A DNA stretch of 64,000 bases, taken from contig JBGTDX010000090.1 in NCBI GenBank assembly GCA_041748075.1, forward strand, positions 58,523 through 122,522. The letters run 5' to 3'. Below the pieces are notes generated by a model. It did not search any database, was not told the DNA's origin, and saw only the letters and a program-made list of their open reading frames with translations. Below, piece by piece: positions 32,489 through 41,212 of this stretch; the first letter of the stretch is position 1, and each line of letters begins with the position of its first letter. Position numbers and translations under genes: made by a program. The DNA is from JBGSYJ01 sp041748075. GTDB lineage: Bacteria; Acidobacteriota; Thermoanaerobaculia; Gp7-AA8.

Positions 32489-33160
32489 ATGGAAAAAATC
32501 ACGCTCACCGAAGTCGAACGGGTTCGGGCGCGCTTTGCTCTCGCGCGCGACGATGCAGCCCTTCGCTTTCGCGAATCCTTCGCCAGCGCTCCACCCGACA
32601 CTCCCCCGAATGAACGCTGGCGCGCGCACCTGGAAATCCAGGCGGCCAGCATGCTCGATGCGGTATCAGGCGTGCGCCTCGAGCCCGGCTATCGGATCGC
32701 CTACTTCATCGATGAAGCGCGGCGAATGATTGCGCCGGTTGCGTACAGTGGGGAGAACAGACCGGCGCCGGCAGAGATCGACAGCCTCCGGCCGGAAGAG
32801 TTTCTCTACCCCTTCTTTGAAATCGATTCGACAGGCGAGGCGCTCCTCGAGTACTGGATGCTGACATCCGAGCTGCTGTCATCCGCGGACTGGAAGATGA
32901 CGAAGCTCATCGCCTCACCTGAAGAGCACGATGCTCACCTGAACGGCATGGATCAGCCGCAGATCGTCAACGCGCTGTTCGCCGGGTTCCTGCCGGAGTT
33001 CGAATTTCAGGCAGACGGAACGGCCTTCCTCGACCTGACCATCTACACCCGTGCCAAAGAAGAGCGCATCGAAAGAAGACGCCTCTTCCTCGACGCCAAC
33101 CACGAGCTCCACTATCACAGCCGCCAGCTCATCGCCGAAGGCCGCGGCGGAGTGGGGTGA
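32489..33160 (+). CDS. Hypothetical protein
   Basis: 223 residues, soluble, acidic; no signal peptide or membrane segment. Contains RFALARDDAALRFRESFASAPP, an aromatic-rich middle (FLYPFFEIDSTGEALLEYWMLTSELL), and an antiparallel-looking C-terminus (FEFQADGTAFLDLTIYTRAKEERIERRRLFLDANHELHYHSRQLI). I do not recognise the family. It follows the ring-cleavage cluster on the same strand after a repeat-filled gap, so co-regulation is uncertain. Confidence 0.6.
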   Translation: MEKITLTEVERVRARFALARDDAALRFRESFASAPPDTPPNERWRAHLEIQAASMLDAVSGVRLEPGYRIAYFIDEARRMIAPVAYSGENRPAPAEIDSLRPEEFLYPFFEIDSTGEALLEYWMLTSELLSSADWKMTKLIASPEEHDAHLNGMDQPQIVNALFAGFLPEFEFQADGTAFLDLTIYTRAKEERIERRRLFLDANHELHYHSRQLIAEGRGGVG

Positions 33161-33170
33161 GGAACGGAGA

Positions 33171-33263
33171 AGAGTGAAGGGTGAAGGCCTGGGTTTGGAG
33201 GTTTCACTCTTCACCCTTCACTCTTCACCCTTCACTCTTCACCCTTCACTCTTCACCCTTCAA
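33171..33263. repeat. Inverted heptamer repeat (TTCACCC/TTCACTC family)
   Basis: Short left arm (GAGTGAAGGGTGAAG, about 33171-33187) and long right arm of alternating TTCACTC/TTCACCC (33202-33263) between converging genes. The arm abuts the 3' end of the GGDEF/EAL gene. Same family as 49984-50047, 50406-50510 and 59350-59390. Confidence 0.85.
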
Positions 33264-35426
33264 TCAGTGTTCCACGTGCACCTTCTCGTGCGGCTCCATC
33301 CAGACCAGACCGCTACGGCGGTCGATGAAGTGCTCGAAGTCCAGCGGCGAGAGCGGCGGACTGAAGTAGAAGCCCTGGATCCGGTCGCAGAGCCGTTCCC
33401 TCAGGAAGGCCAGCTGGCCCCTCGTCTCGACGCCTTCGGCAACGACCTCGAGGCTGAGGCTGTGCGCCATCGCGATCACTGCAGTCGCGATCGCGCCGTC
33501 TCCAGGTGATGACGTGATGTCGCGCACGAATGACTGGTCGAGCTTGAGCACATCGATCGGGAACCGCTTGAGGTAGCTGAGCGATGAGTAGCCGGTCCCG
33601 AAATCATCCATTGAGATCCGGACCCCGAGCTCCTTGAGCTCGAACAGAGTGCGGATGCTGTTCTCCGCATCGTGCATCGCATTTGTCTCGGTGATTTCCA
33701 GCTCGAGCAGACGAGGCTCGAGTCCGCTACTTTCGAGGGCAGCGGCAACCTGGCGCACGAGATCCGGCTGCTGGAACTGCCTTGCAGATAGATTCACCGA
33801 GACGCCGAGCCCGGGAGCCCGTTGCTGCCATCCCTTCGCCTGACGGCATGCTGTCTCGATCACCCAGGCACCGATCGGAATGATCAGCCCTGAGACTTCA
33901 GCCTGATGAATGAACTCCGCAGGACTCAGGAGCCCGAGATCCGGATGGTTCCATCGAAGCAGCGCCTCGAATGCGACCACCTTGTAGGTCGAGAGATCGA
34001 CCAGCGGCTGGTAGAACAGTACGAGTTGCTGTCCGGCCAGCGCATTGCGCAGGCGGCTCTCGAGTGCCAGCCGCTCGAGTGCCCTCGCATTCATTCCCGC
34101 CTCGTACAACTGGTAGTTGTCGCGTCCCGCGTCCTTCGCGCGAAACAGCGCCGTATCGACGTTTCTCAAAAGAGACTCGGCATCCTTGCCGTCCTCCGGG
34201 AAGATCGAGATCCCGATACTGGTGGAGACCCCGATTTCTCTGCCCTGCACCATGTACGGCGACTTCACGCTTTCGAGCACCTTCTGCGCAACTTTGGCTG
34301 CATCCTCGAAACCTTCGATTTTCTGAATTAGTATCGCGAACTCGTCGCCTCCGAAGCGCGACACCGTGTCGGCCTGTCTCACGCAGCGGCGAACTCTCTC
34401 GGAGACCATTCCCAGAAGCGAATCTCCGGCGGTATGTCCGAGGGAGTCGTTGATCTCCTTGAAGCGATCGATATCGAGAAACATGACGGCCATTTTCTGC
34501 TCGTAGCGTGTCGCCTGAGCCAGCGCCACCTCGAGACGATCCATGAACAGCATTCTGTTCGGAAGTCCGGTCAGCGGGTCGTAATAGGCGAGATGCTCGA
34601 TCTCCACGGTGGCCTGCACGGCAGCCTCCCGCTCGTCCTCGAGAAGCGATCCCACGACACCGATTCCCATCAGCGCCTGCAGAGCAAAATCGAAGAACCC
34701 GAGAAAGAGGGGATAGTGGAAGAGTCGCTGCATCGCCGGCCAGGCCAGTTCCGCACCGAGAAAATGAAGCTGATTGAGACCGTATAGAACGAACGTCACG
34801 CTCACGAGCCTCAATCCGAAGCTGGAGCTGCGGGCTTTTGCCCCCCAGACCAGCACTCCTGCGATGAGAAACGTCACACCCGCTGACACCGATCGAACCG
34901 TGACGCTCGCCACATCCCAGATACCGCCGTGAAGCGCCATTCCTGCCGGGAAGATCGCCGTAGCCGCCCCCACGAGAGCGAGAACGAATAGAATGTTCGT
35001 GAGCCGTCGACCAGCAATCTCGCGGCGAGCAGTCAATTCCCACGCACCGGCCGCCAACCACCCGAGCTGCATCCATCCGGCTATTCCGCCGACGACCGAG
35101 GCGACTGTAATCAGGGAAACCCGCCCGGCCAGATCCACCGGTAATGCAAGAGCCAGAGCGCCCACCAGGTGAAAGATCGCGAGACAGAACCAGCTCCTTG
35201 ACCAGTGCCGGAGGTAAAGCCTCCCGTAGTCACGGAAAAACCCCAGAAGGAGCCGTGAAACAATCGCGGCCGCCACCGCCTGCGCGAGCGCCACGGAAGT
35301 CAGCGTGATGTTCCACTCAGGCAATGGATGGCTCCAACCCGAGGAGATGAGTCCCGCGCAACGCGCCAACGTACCCGGCAAGGCGGCTTCGCATACCCGC
35401 TTTTCGAGATCGAACCATGATTCCAC
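33264..35426 (-). CDS. Membrane GGDEF-EAL protein (diguanylate cyclase/phosphodiesterase)
   Basis: Makes and/or degrades cyclic di-GMP. 720 residues: an N-terminal membrane region with about seven helices (about 40-255), a GGDEF domain (about 290-450) with intact RFGGDEFAIL and an upstream I-site RQAD, and an EAL domain (about 465-715) with FEALLRWNHPDLG, SVNLSARQFQQPDLV, ELEITET and DDFGTGYSSLSYLKRFPIDVLKLDQSFV. Both active sites look complete, so the net activity cannot be called from sequence. Stands alone; the signal sensed by the membrane region is unknown. Confidence 0.93.
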   Translation of the reverse strand: MESWFDLEKRVCEAALPGTLARCAGLISSGWSHPLPEWNITLTSVALAQAVAAAIVSRLLLGFFRDYGRLYLRHWSRSWFCLAIFHLVGALALALPVDLAGRVSLITVASVVGGIAGWMQLGWLAAGAWELTARREIAGRRLTNILFVLALVGAATAIFPAGMALHGGIWDVASVTVRSVSAGVTFLIAGVLVWGAKARSSSFGLRLVSVTFVLYGLNQLHFLGAELAWPAMQRLFHYPLFLGFFDFALQALMGIGVVGSLLEDEREAAVQATVEIEHLAYYDPLTGLPNRMLFMDRLEVALAQATRYEQKMAVMFLDIDRFKEINDSLGHTAGDSLLGMVSERVRRCVRQADTVSRFGGDEFAILIQKIEGFEDAAKVAQKVLESVKSPYMVQGREIGVSTSIGISIFPEDGKDAESLLRNVDTALFRAKDAGRDNYQLYEAGMNARALERLALESRLRNALAGQQLVLFYQPLVDLSTYKVVAFEALLRWNHPDLGLLSPAEFIHQAEVSGLIIPIGAWVIETACRQAKGWQQRAPGLGVSVNLSARQFQQPDLVRQVAAALESSGLEPRLLELEITETNAMHDAENSIRTLFELKELGVRISMDDFGTGYSSLSYLKRFPIDVLKLDQSFVRDITSSPGDGAIATAVIAMAHSLSLEVVAEGVETRGQLAFLRERLCDRIQGFYFSPPLSPLDFEHFIDRRSGLVWMEPHEKVHVEH

Positions 35427-35558
35427 CCCCGCTCACATCACGAGCCGCGCACACGCTGCACCATTCGACTACTGAAGCCTGACGATTCCTCTCTGGGAGA
35501 ACCAAAATAACACGAACGGATTCAGGATAACTCTGTCACAGGTGGCGTCAACGGATCG

Positions 35559-36371
35559 TCAACGATCCCGTCCACCGGGGGTGAATACGGCCTTTCCTTC
35601 GATGCTGAATGCCGCGACCGCCTCAGTCCCCTCGGGCGAGAGCAGCCACTCTGCGAACCGTCCCGCGCGTTCCCGGGACTCCGGGCCTGTCCCCGAACGC
35701 AGCAGGATCACGGAGTAGACATTTCGGAACATCGGATCCCCCTCGAGCAGAATCTTCTGACCCGAGCCCCGGCTCACCTGCAGGTACGTCGCAGCGTCGC
35801 TCAGCGCATAGGCGTCCAGCTCACGGGCCGAACGGAGAAGTGCGGTCATCGATTGGCCCAGGGAGATATAGGCCTCTCCCTTCGGATCGACCCCGGCGGC
35901 GCTCCAGATGGCTGTCTCACGGGAGTGGGTGCCTGAACTGTCGCCCCTCGAGACGAAACGACTTCCCGAGCGGACGATCTTGCGGAACGCTTCTTCCGCC
36001 GAATCATCTGGCGCAATTCCCGCGGGATTCGCCGGTGGACCGATCAGAACGAAGTCGTTCCGTGCGAACGGCTCGTACAGCGACGCCCGTCCCGTCGCGA
36101 AGAACTTCCGTTCCTGATCGGGATCATGACTGATCACGAGGTCGACCTTGTTCTCCGAGGCGAGCTGCAGCGCCTTGCCGGATCCAACCGACACCCATCG
36201 CGCCTCGATCTCCGTTTTCCGTTGGAATTCATCTGCCAGATGACGGAGCAGGCCGGAGTTGTCGACACTGGTGGTCGTCGCTATGGTGAATCCAGGCCGT
36301 TCGTCCATCAGACAGGAAAACAGCATGAGGATGACGAAGGGGAGACCGCCGAGCAGGAACCCGAACCTCAC
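35559..36371 (-). CDS. Tungstate/molybdate-type ABC substrate-binding lipoprotein (TupA-like)
   Basis: 270 residues. A lipoprotein signal ending LFSC is followed by a PBP-like fold with the N-terminal TTTSVDNSGLLRHLADEF motif of TupA-type binding proteins, then GSGKALQLASENKVDLVISHDP, RFVSRGDSSGTHSRE, and SDAATYLQVSRG. TupA binds tungstate for an ABC importer; no permease or ATPase gene is adjacent. Its ATG overlaps the stop of the pseudopilin gene upstream by four bases (ATGA), an odd partnership that may simply reflect gene packing. Confidence 0.85.
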   Translation of the reverse strand: MRFGFLLGGLPFVILMLFSCLMDERPGFTIATTTSVDNSGLLRHLADEFQRKTEIEARWVSVGSGKALQLASENKVDLVISHDPDQERKFFATGRASLYEPFARNDFVLIGPPANPAGIAPDDSAEEAFRKIVRSGSRFVSRGDSSGTHSRETAIWSAAGVDPKGEAYISLGQSMTALLRSARELDAYALSDAATYLQVSRGSGQKILLEGDPMFRNVYSVILLRSGTGPESRERAGRFAEWLLSPEGTEAVAAFSIEGKAVFTPGGRDR

Positions 36372-36793
36372 GGGATCTGCCTCGAGCTGTCGATGCGGAC
36401 GAGTTGTCCCTCGATCCGGCCCACGATCTCGATTCCTGCGGACGCCTGTTGCACTCCTCCGGTTCGGCCACGGCCACGAAGAACAAAGGAGTCCGCCGAC
36501 CTTTCGAATTTGCCCTCGAGGACACCAGCCGCCAGCTCTGCCTCCCCTGACGTCGACGCGGCATGGACCATGTTCTGTGCCGCAAGCTCCGCGCCATTCT
36601 CTGCGAGAATCCGCGCGGCGATGCGGGAGCGAAATCGCTGTGCCGCCTCCAGCCGCCGCGAGGAATCGAGAAGAGTCAGCTCGATCAGGCTGAAGTAGAG
36701 AGCTGCGATCACGAGCGCACTGATGAGCACGAATCCCCGCTCGCCGGTCCGGAATCTCCTAGAAGTGCGGATGCGGCTGATAGATCTGGTCAA
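36368..36793 (-). CDS. Pseudopilin, GspK/PilX-like
   Basis: 141 residues. Prepilin-type leader with a Gly-Phe cleavage site (GERG/FVLISALVIAALYFSLIELTLL) and a following hydrophobic helix. The +5 position is Ser rather than Glu, as in GspK-type minor pseudopilins. It starts at a TTG (36793) preceded by GGGAG, overlapping the upstream pseudopilin gene by 35 bp. Likely part of the tip complex of a type II secretion or type IV pilus system encoded elsewhere. Short for GspK, so PilX-like is equally possible. Confidence 0.7.
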   Translation of the reverse strand: MTRSISRIRTSRRFRTGERGFVLISALVIAALYFSLIELTLLDSSRRLEAAQRFRSRIAARILAENGAELAAQNMVHAASTSGEAELAAGVLEGKFERSADSFVLRGRGRTGGVQQASAGIEIVGRIEGQLVRIDSSRQIP

Positions 36794-37262
36794 CGGCCAG
36801 TCTCCCTTCCTGATCGCGTCCCCGCAGCCTTACGGCCACCCGCTCGTCAGGCATCTCGTAACTGCTGATCTCGTAGCTTCCCGTGCCCCTGGCTATCCAT
36901 TCCGGCAGGGATATTCCGCCCTGAAAGGCGAGCCTTCGTACTTCAGTGTCTCCGGAAAAATCGTAGATCACGGTCACCGCGCCACCCGAATCACCGGGGA
37001 GCGTGAGCAGCAGCGTGCGAGGATTCTGTTCGAATTCTCCATGACTCGACGGGTATGCGACGGATGCATGAACGTCCCGTTGCACCCTGGAGAGCACAGC
37101 CATCGTCTGCGGATGCGTCATCAGCTCGAGCCGGAAAGTTCTGTCAAAGCGCGCCATCTGAGTTGCGAGTCCGGTGAGAATCAGCAGAAAGACTCCGAAA
37201 ATAGCGACGGTGACGGTCAGCTCGACCAACGAGAAGCCGGAACTTTGGCGAGGTCCTACCAA
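36759..37262 (-). CDS. Prepilin-type protein, GspJ/PilW-like
   Basis: 167 residues. N-terminal cleavage/methylation motif SSG/FSLVELTVTVAIFGVFLLILTGLA with the conserved Glu at +5, followed by a beta-rich C-terminal domain (TLLLTLPGDSGGAVTVIYDFSG). It overlaps the pseudopilin gene upstream by 7 bp and the one downstream by 35 bp, so the three are clearly one unit. Processed by a prepilin peptidase not present in the window. Confidence 0.8.
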   Translation of the reverse strand: MVGPRQSSGFSLVELTVTVAIFGVFLLILTGLATQMARFDRTFRLELMTHPQTMAVLSRVQRDVHASVAYPSSHGEFEQNPRTLLLTLPGDSGGAVTVIYDFSGDTEVRRLAFQGGISLPEWIARGTGSYEISSYEMPDERVAVRLRGRDQEGRLAVDQIYQPHPHF

Positions 37263-37648
37263 AGGCTGCTACCTCCGGTGTCGCTACGGAGAACGGTCAC
37301 GGCCGCATGACCCCTTCCGCCGCCCCACGTGAGCGTAAGGGTGACATCTTTCAGCCTCGGCCTGGCTTCGGTCACTTCGATCCGGCTCGACAGGCTGTCC
37401 AGGCTTTCCAGCAGTTCGAGATTGGAGCGGAATGGCCCATCATGCAAAGCGTCCAGGTGTCCGAAGGGTATGCGACGCACGATCTCGGATTCATTGGAGA
37501 GCACCTGCCAGGCGAGCATCATCTCTTCGGCTCGTCTGTGGGTTCGCTCACGCTCGTAGAACACTCCGAGAGAGGTGGTGATCACGAACGAGAGAATGAG
37601 CATCCCTGCCAGTACCTCGATCAGAGAAAAGCCCCGTGAACCGCGCAT
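37256..37648 (-). CDS. Prepilin-type protein, GspI/PilV-like
   Basis: 130 residues from the ATG at 37648, which places the MRGSRG/FSLIEVLAGMLILSF leader at the N-terminus with Glu at +5; the longer frame adds 20 residues not expected for a prepilin. First gene of the I/J/K-like trio and TupA-like gene, divergent from gltX. No major pilin, ATPase or secretin gene is nearby. Confidence 0.8.
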   Translation of the reverse strand: MRGSRGFSLIEVLAGMLILSFVITTSLGVFYERERTHRRAEEMMLAWQVLSNESEIVRRIPFGHLDALHDGPFRSNLELLESLDSLSSRIEVTEARPRLKDVTLTLTWGGGRGHAAVTVLRSDTGGSSLW

Positions 37649-37717
37649 CCCGGGATTGTAGCCCCGCGATGGAGCCCGGATGACCCTGCGCCCCGATTGG
37701 TTTAACATCCGTCACCC

Positions 37718-39148
37718 ATGACGCGCCGCATGAAAGTCCGATTCGCGCCTTCCCCTACGGGATTCTTGCACGTAGGTGGTGCAAGGACGGCGATTTTCAA
37801 TCTTCTTCACGCGCGGAGACATGGTGGCACGATGCTGCTGCGGATCGAAGACACCGATGTGGAGCGGTCGCGCCAGCGTCATGCCGAACAGATTGTCAGC
37901 TCCCTTCAGTGGCTGGGAATCGAGTGGGACGAAGGGCCAGTCTTTCAGAGTGACCGGCTCGACCGCTACAGGGAGCGTGCGCAAGAGCTCGTGGATAGCG
38001 GCCACGCCTACCGCTGCTACTGCAGTGTCGAGGATCTCGACGCCTCTCGTGCAGAGGCCGAGAGCATGGGCAGGCAATATCGCTACTCCGGAAGATGCAG
38101 AATCGCGGCGGAGGCGGGACTGCAAGCGGGTATCGGATCGCACGTAGTCCGGTTCCGCGTGCCACGGGGATTGGTGGCGTTCCACGATCTGATCCGCGGC
38201 GACGTTCAGTTCGACTCGGAACAGATCGACGATTTCGTCCTGCTGCGATCGGACGGCCATCCTACATATCATCTCTCGGTCGTCGTCGACGACATCGACA
38301 TGGAGGTCACGATCGTCGGCCGGGGAGACGATCATCTTTCGAATACGCCGAAGCACATCCTGCTCTTTGAAGCCTTCGGTGCAGAGGTTCCTGAGTTCGC
38401 GCATCTCCCGCTGATTCTCGGTCCCGACAGAAAGCGGCTCAGCAAACGTACCGGGGCGGCTTCCGCGGAGGAGTACCGCGAGATGGGAGTGCTCCCGCAG
38501 GCGCTGTTCAACTTCCTGACGCTACTTGGCTGGGCGCCGGGCGGGGACCGGGAGTTGCTGACGCGCGAGGAAGCGACCGGGCGGTTCGACCTCGCGGATG
38601 TCAACAAGGCGCCCGCGGTCTTCGATCAGGAAAAGCTGATCTGGATGAATGGCCAGTATCTCCACCGGATGACCCCTGACGAGATCTACCCGCACCTCGT
38701 TCCGTTTCTCGGCGAACACGATCGCGAGCAGATCTTCAGGCTGCTGCCGCTCGTCCACACCAGGGCGCGGACGCTGCGCGAGATGTCCGAGCAGCTAGAT
38801 CCCTATCTCGAAGACGACAGCCGCGTGATCTATGAAGAGGATGCCGTCAGGAAGCACATCAAGGGTGATGATCTCGCCGGAAGGATGAGCGAACTGCACG
38901 CGGTTCTCGCCGAGTGCGATCCGTTCGACGTCACGACGACGGAGCAGAAGCTGCGTGAGCTGGGCGAATCACGCGGGCTCGGCGCGGGCAAGTACATCCA
39001 TCCCCTGCGCGTCGCACTCACCGGCAAGCTCTCCTCGCCGCCCATCTTCGACGTCGCCGTCGCACTTGGAAGGGAGTCGACCCTGCGCAGACTGCAGCGG
39101 TTGATCGAGCGATTGCCGGAACTGTTCGAGCATAGTGCGCAGAGCTAG
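37718..39148 (+). CDS. gltX: Glutamyl-tRNA synthetase
   Basis: Charges tRNA-Glu (or also tRNA-Gln when Gln synthetase is absent). 476 residues. Class I signatures: FAPSPTGFLHVGGARTAIFN (HIGH-type) and KRLSKRTG (KMSKS-type), plus the editing-free GluRS core GDDHLSNTPKHILLFEAFG and RIEDTDVERS. The C-terminal anticodon-binding region is present. Divergent from the pseudopilin operon with a 69-bp spacer. Confidence 0.95.
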   Translation: MTRRMKVRFAPSPTGFLHVGGARTAIFNLLHARRHGGTMLLRIEDTDVERSRQRHAEQIVSSLQWLGIEWDEGPVFQSDRLDRYRERAQELVDSGHAYRCYCSVEDLDASRAEAESMGRQYRYSGRCRIAAEAGLQAGIGSHVVRFRVPRGLVAFHDLIRGDVQFDSEQIDDFVLLRSDGHPTYHLSVVVDDIDMEVTIVGRGDDHLSNTPKHILLFEAFGAEVPEFAHLPLILGPDRKRLSKRTGAASAEEYREMGVLPQALFNFLTLLGWAPGGDRELLTREEATGRFDLADVNKAPAVFDQEKLIWMNGQYLHRMTPDEIYPHLVPFLGEHDREQIFRLLPLVHTRARTLREMSEQLDPYLEDDSRVIYEEDAVRKHIKGDDLAGRMSELHAVLAECDPFDVTTTEQKLRELGESRGLGAGKYIHPLRVALTGKLSSPPIFDVAVALGRESTLRRLQRLIERLPELFEHSAQS

Positions 39149-39181
39149 CCGGGCGTAGCTCGTTCCTGGATGCCCTCGTGC

Positions 39182-39212
39182 TCTCCCTCTCCCCGCGAAG
39201 TCGGGGAGAGGG
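39182..39212. repeat. GC-rich hairpin repeat (CTCTCCCCG family)
   Basis: CCTCTCCCCG faces CGGGGAGAGG around CGAAGT. It belongs to the 368-bp gap 39149-39516 after gltX, which holds this hairpin and the composite element at 39347-39440 but no gene. Confidence 0.7.
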
Positions 39213-39346
39213 GTGGCGCGCGGCATCCACGCAGAAGTCGACTTGCGAGATCGTCGCGCGCCGGGAGAGGGGCGTCGGGGGCTTGCCGCTTTCGAAGCCA
39301 ATCGCCAGCATATGAGTTGGATCTTTGAAGACGTTCATCTTCTGTA

Positions 39347-39440
39347 GCGGCCGCCGTCGCGGCCGCATAAGATTTCCCGTGAACGCCGCCCCCCGGGCAG
39401 AGCCCGGGGCTAATCCTGTGTGCCGCGCCTGCGCGCGCCG
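39347..39440. repeat. Composite three-hairpin repeat (copy 1)
   Basis: Three consecutive hairpins: GCGGCCGC-CGTC-GCGGCCGC (39347-39366), CCCCGGGC-AGA-GCCCGGGG (39391-39409), and a GCGCCTGCGCGCGC stem (about 39422-39440). Copies with the same order lie at 52276-52366 and 63542-63608. Confidence 0.75.
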
Positions 39441-39516
39441 CGTTCGCTTCGCGATTTTCGCGCGAGTTGTTCCGCTCGTCGCATATCCGAGGCACTTCGC
39501 CCGCGCGCCCATCGCA

Positions 39517-40032
39517 CTACTTGCGCAGACTGTGCGGAGCTATCTGAATTTGCTGCACTCTGTCGGGCGTATCGGGCTGCTGACCGCTCCGCCGGCAGGA
39601 GTCGCAGACGCCGAGAATCTGGAGATTGTGATACGTCGGCGTGAACTTCTTCTTTTCACAGATCTCCTGCTGCCTCGCTTCGAGTACCGGATCGTGAAAC
39701 TCGATCACGTCGCCGCAGGTCGTGCAGACCAGGTGATCGTGATGCGAGTTCTGGCTGACGTATTCGTAATGGTAATGATCCTCGCCGAGGTGAACGCGGC
39801 GCACCATACCCGACTTGACCAGGAGCTCGAGCGTGCGGTAGACCGTCGCCCTGGAGATCTTGACCTGCTTTTCCTTCAGACGGAACAGCAGCTCGTCGGC
39901 CTCGAAGTGGTAGTGCGTCGCGAAGATCTCGCGCAGCAGCGAGGCGCGCTCGTTTGTGAGCTTCAGCCCGTGCGCCTGGAGATAATCTCCGAAACGCTCG
40001 ATCTCGTGCTGCAGGGTTCGCGAATTGGTCAT
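39517..40032 (-). CDS. fur: Fur-family transcriptional regulator
   Basis: 171 residues. Winged-helix DNA-binding domain (LKLTNERASLLREIFATHYHFEADELLFRL; SRATVYRTLELLVKSGMVRR) followed by the metal and dimerisation domain with HLGEDHYHYEYV, SHHDHLVCTTCGDVIEFHDP and a second Cys pair CDSC. The CxxC pairs form a structural zinc site. Iron-sensing Fur is the best guess; PerR or Zur cannot be excluded. It lies 31 bp downstream of bshA on the same strand, making it the last gene of the bacillithiol operon and suggesting a redox or metal link. Confidence 0.9.
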   Translation of the reverse strand: MTNSRTLQHEIERFGDYLQAHGLKLTNERASLLREIFATHYHFEADELLFRLKEKQVKISRATVYRTLELLVKSGMVRRVHLGEDHYHYEYVSQNSHHDHLVCTTCGDVIEFHDPVLEARQQEICEKKKFTPTYHNLQILGVCDSCRRSGQQPDTPDRVQQIQIAPHSLRK

Positions 40033-40063
40033 GGTGTCCCGTCAAGACTACCGCAGTACTCGA

Positions 40064-41212
40064 CTACGCAACATCCGGGCTCAACGCTGCATTCTCTCCT
40101 CGCAGCGTCCTCTGATAAAACGCGACGTATTCGGGCACGATGCGCGCGACATCAAACTTTTCCACGGCGAGTGTTCTGCCCGCGGAACCCATCCTCTTCT
40201 GCAGCGCGCTATCGGAGAGAATCTCGATCGCCCGCCCCGCCATTGCCTCGATGTCACCAACGGGAAGCAGAAAGCCCACCTCCCCGTCGACGATCAGCTC
40301 CGGAAGCCCTCCTGCTCGGGTGGCGATCACCGGCACCTCGGAGGCGAGCGCCTCGAGAGCCGACATGCCGAAGGATTCGGTTTCGGACGGAAGGAGGAAC
40401 AGATCGCATGAGCTGAGAACCTCCTCGAGATTCGGGACGTTTCCGAGAAAAAGTACCCGGTCGCGAATGTCGTGTTCGCGGCAGAAAGCCTCGGCTTTCG
40501 AACGATCCGGGCCATCCCCGATCATCAGGAGTTTGCTGGGCAGTTCTTTCGAGACGATCTCGAAAATGCCGAGCACATCCATGACCCGTTTCACCGGCCG
40601 GAAGTTCGAGATGTGGCACAGCAGCTTCTCGCCATTGCAGCCGAACATCCGGGCAATGGATTTGCCGTTCGGCCTGAACCGCGACGGATCGACGAAGTTC
40701 GGGATCACCTCGATCGGACCCGTCGTGCCGAAATGTTCGACAGTCTCGCTCCGCAACCATTCGGAAACAGCGGTCACGCCGTCCGACACTTCGATCCCGA
40801 AGCGCGTGATCGGCAGATAGCTCGCATCGCGCCCGACCAGCGTGATATCGGTGCCGTGAAGGGTCGTAACCACTTTGAGCTCCGAACGGAGAATCTGCTT
40901 CGCGAGATATGCACTGATCGCGTGTGGGATCGCGTAGTGCACGTGGAGGATGTCCAGTTTCTCGTAAGCGGCCACTTCAGCCATTTTTGTTGCGAGCGCG
41001 AGTGTGTACGGCGGATAGTCGCTGAACAGAGGATACGGCGTCACTGTGACTTCGTGAAACCTCACACGCTGATGTAGAACATTCAAACGGGATGGAAGTG
41101 CATAGCTGATGAAATGCACTTCGTATCCAAGTCGCGCGAGCTCCATCCCGAGCTCGGTTGCAACGACGCCTGAACCCCCGAAAGTCGGGTAGCAGGTGAT
41201 TCCGATCTTCAT
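40064..41212 (-). CDS. bshA: N-acetyl-alpha-D-glucosaminyl L-malate synthase
   Basis: GT4-type glycosyltransferase joining GlcNAc from UDP-GlcNAc to L-malate, the first step of bacillithiol synthesis. 382 residues, family length. Seen: MKIGITCYPTFGGSGVVATELGMELARLGYEVHFIS at the N-terminus, HVHYAIPHAISAYLAKQIL, TTLHGTDITLVGRD, and C-terminal ESFGMSALEALASEVPVIATRAGGLPELI. It overlaps the bshB1 stop by four bases. Cytoplasmic. Confidence 0.95.
   Translation of the reverse strand: MKIGITCYPTFGGSGVVATELGMELARLGYEVHFISYALPSRLNVLHQRVRFHEVTVTPYPLFSDYPPYTLALATKMAEVAAYEKLDILHVHYAIPHAISAYLAKQILRSELKVVTTLHGTDITLVGRDASYLPITRFGIEVSDGVTAVSEWLRSETVEHFGTTGPIEVIPNFVDPSRFRPNGKSIARMFGCNGEKLLCHISNFRPVKRVMDVLGIFEIVSKELPSKLLMIGDGPDRSKAEAFCREHDIRDRVLFLGNVPNLEEVLSSCDLFLLPSETESFGMSALEALASEVPVIATRAGGLPELIVDGEVGFLLPVGDIEAMAGRAIEILSDSALQKRMGSAGRTLAVEKFDVARIVPEYVAFYQRTLRGENAALSPDVA

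Noticed and set aside
33171..33263. CRISPR-like array
   Set aside because: The unit is 7 bp with no spacers and the arms are inverted; no cas gene is nearby. The same holds for 49984-50047 and 50406-50510.
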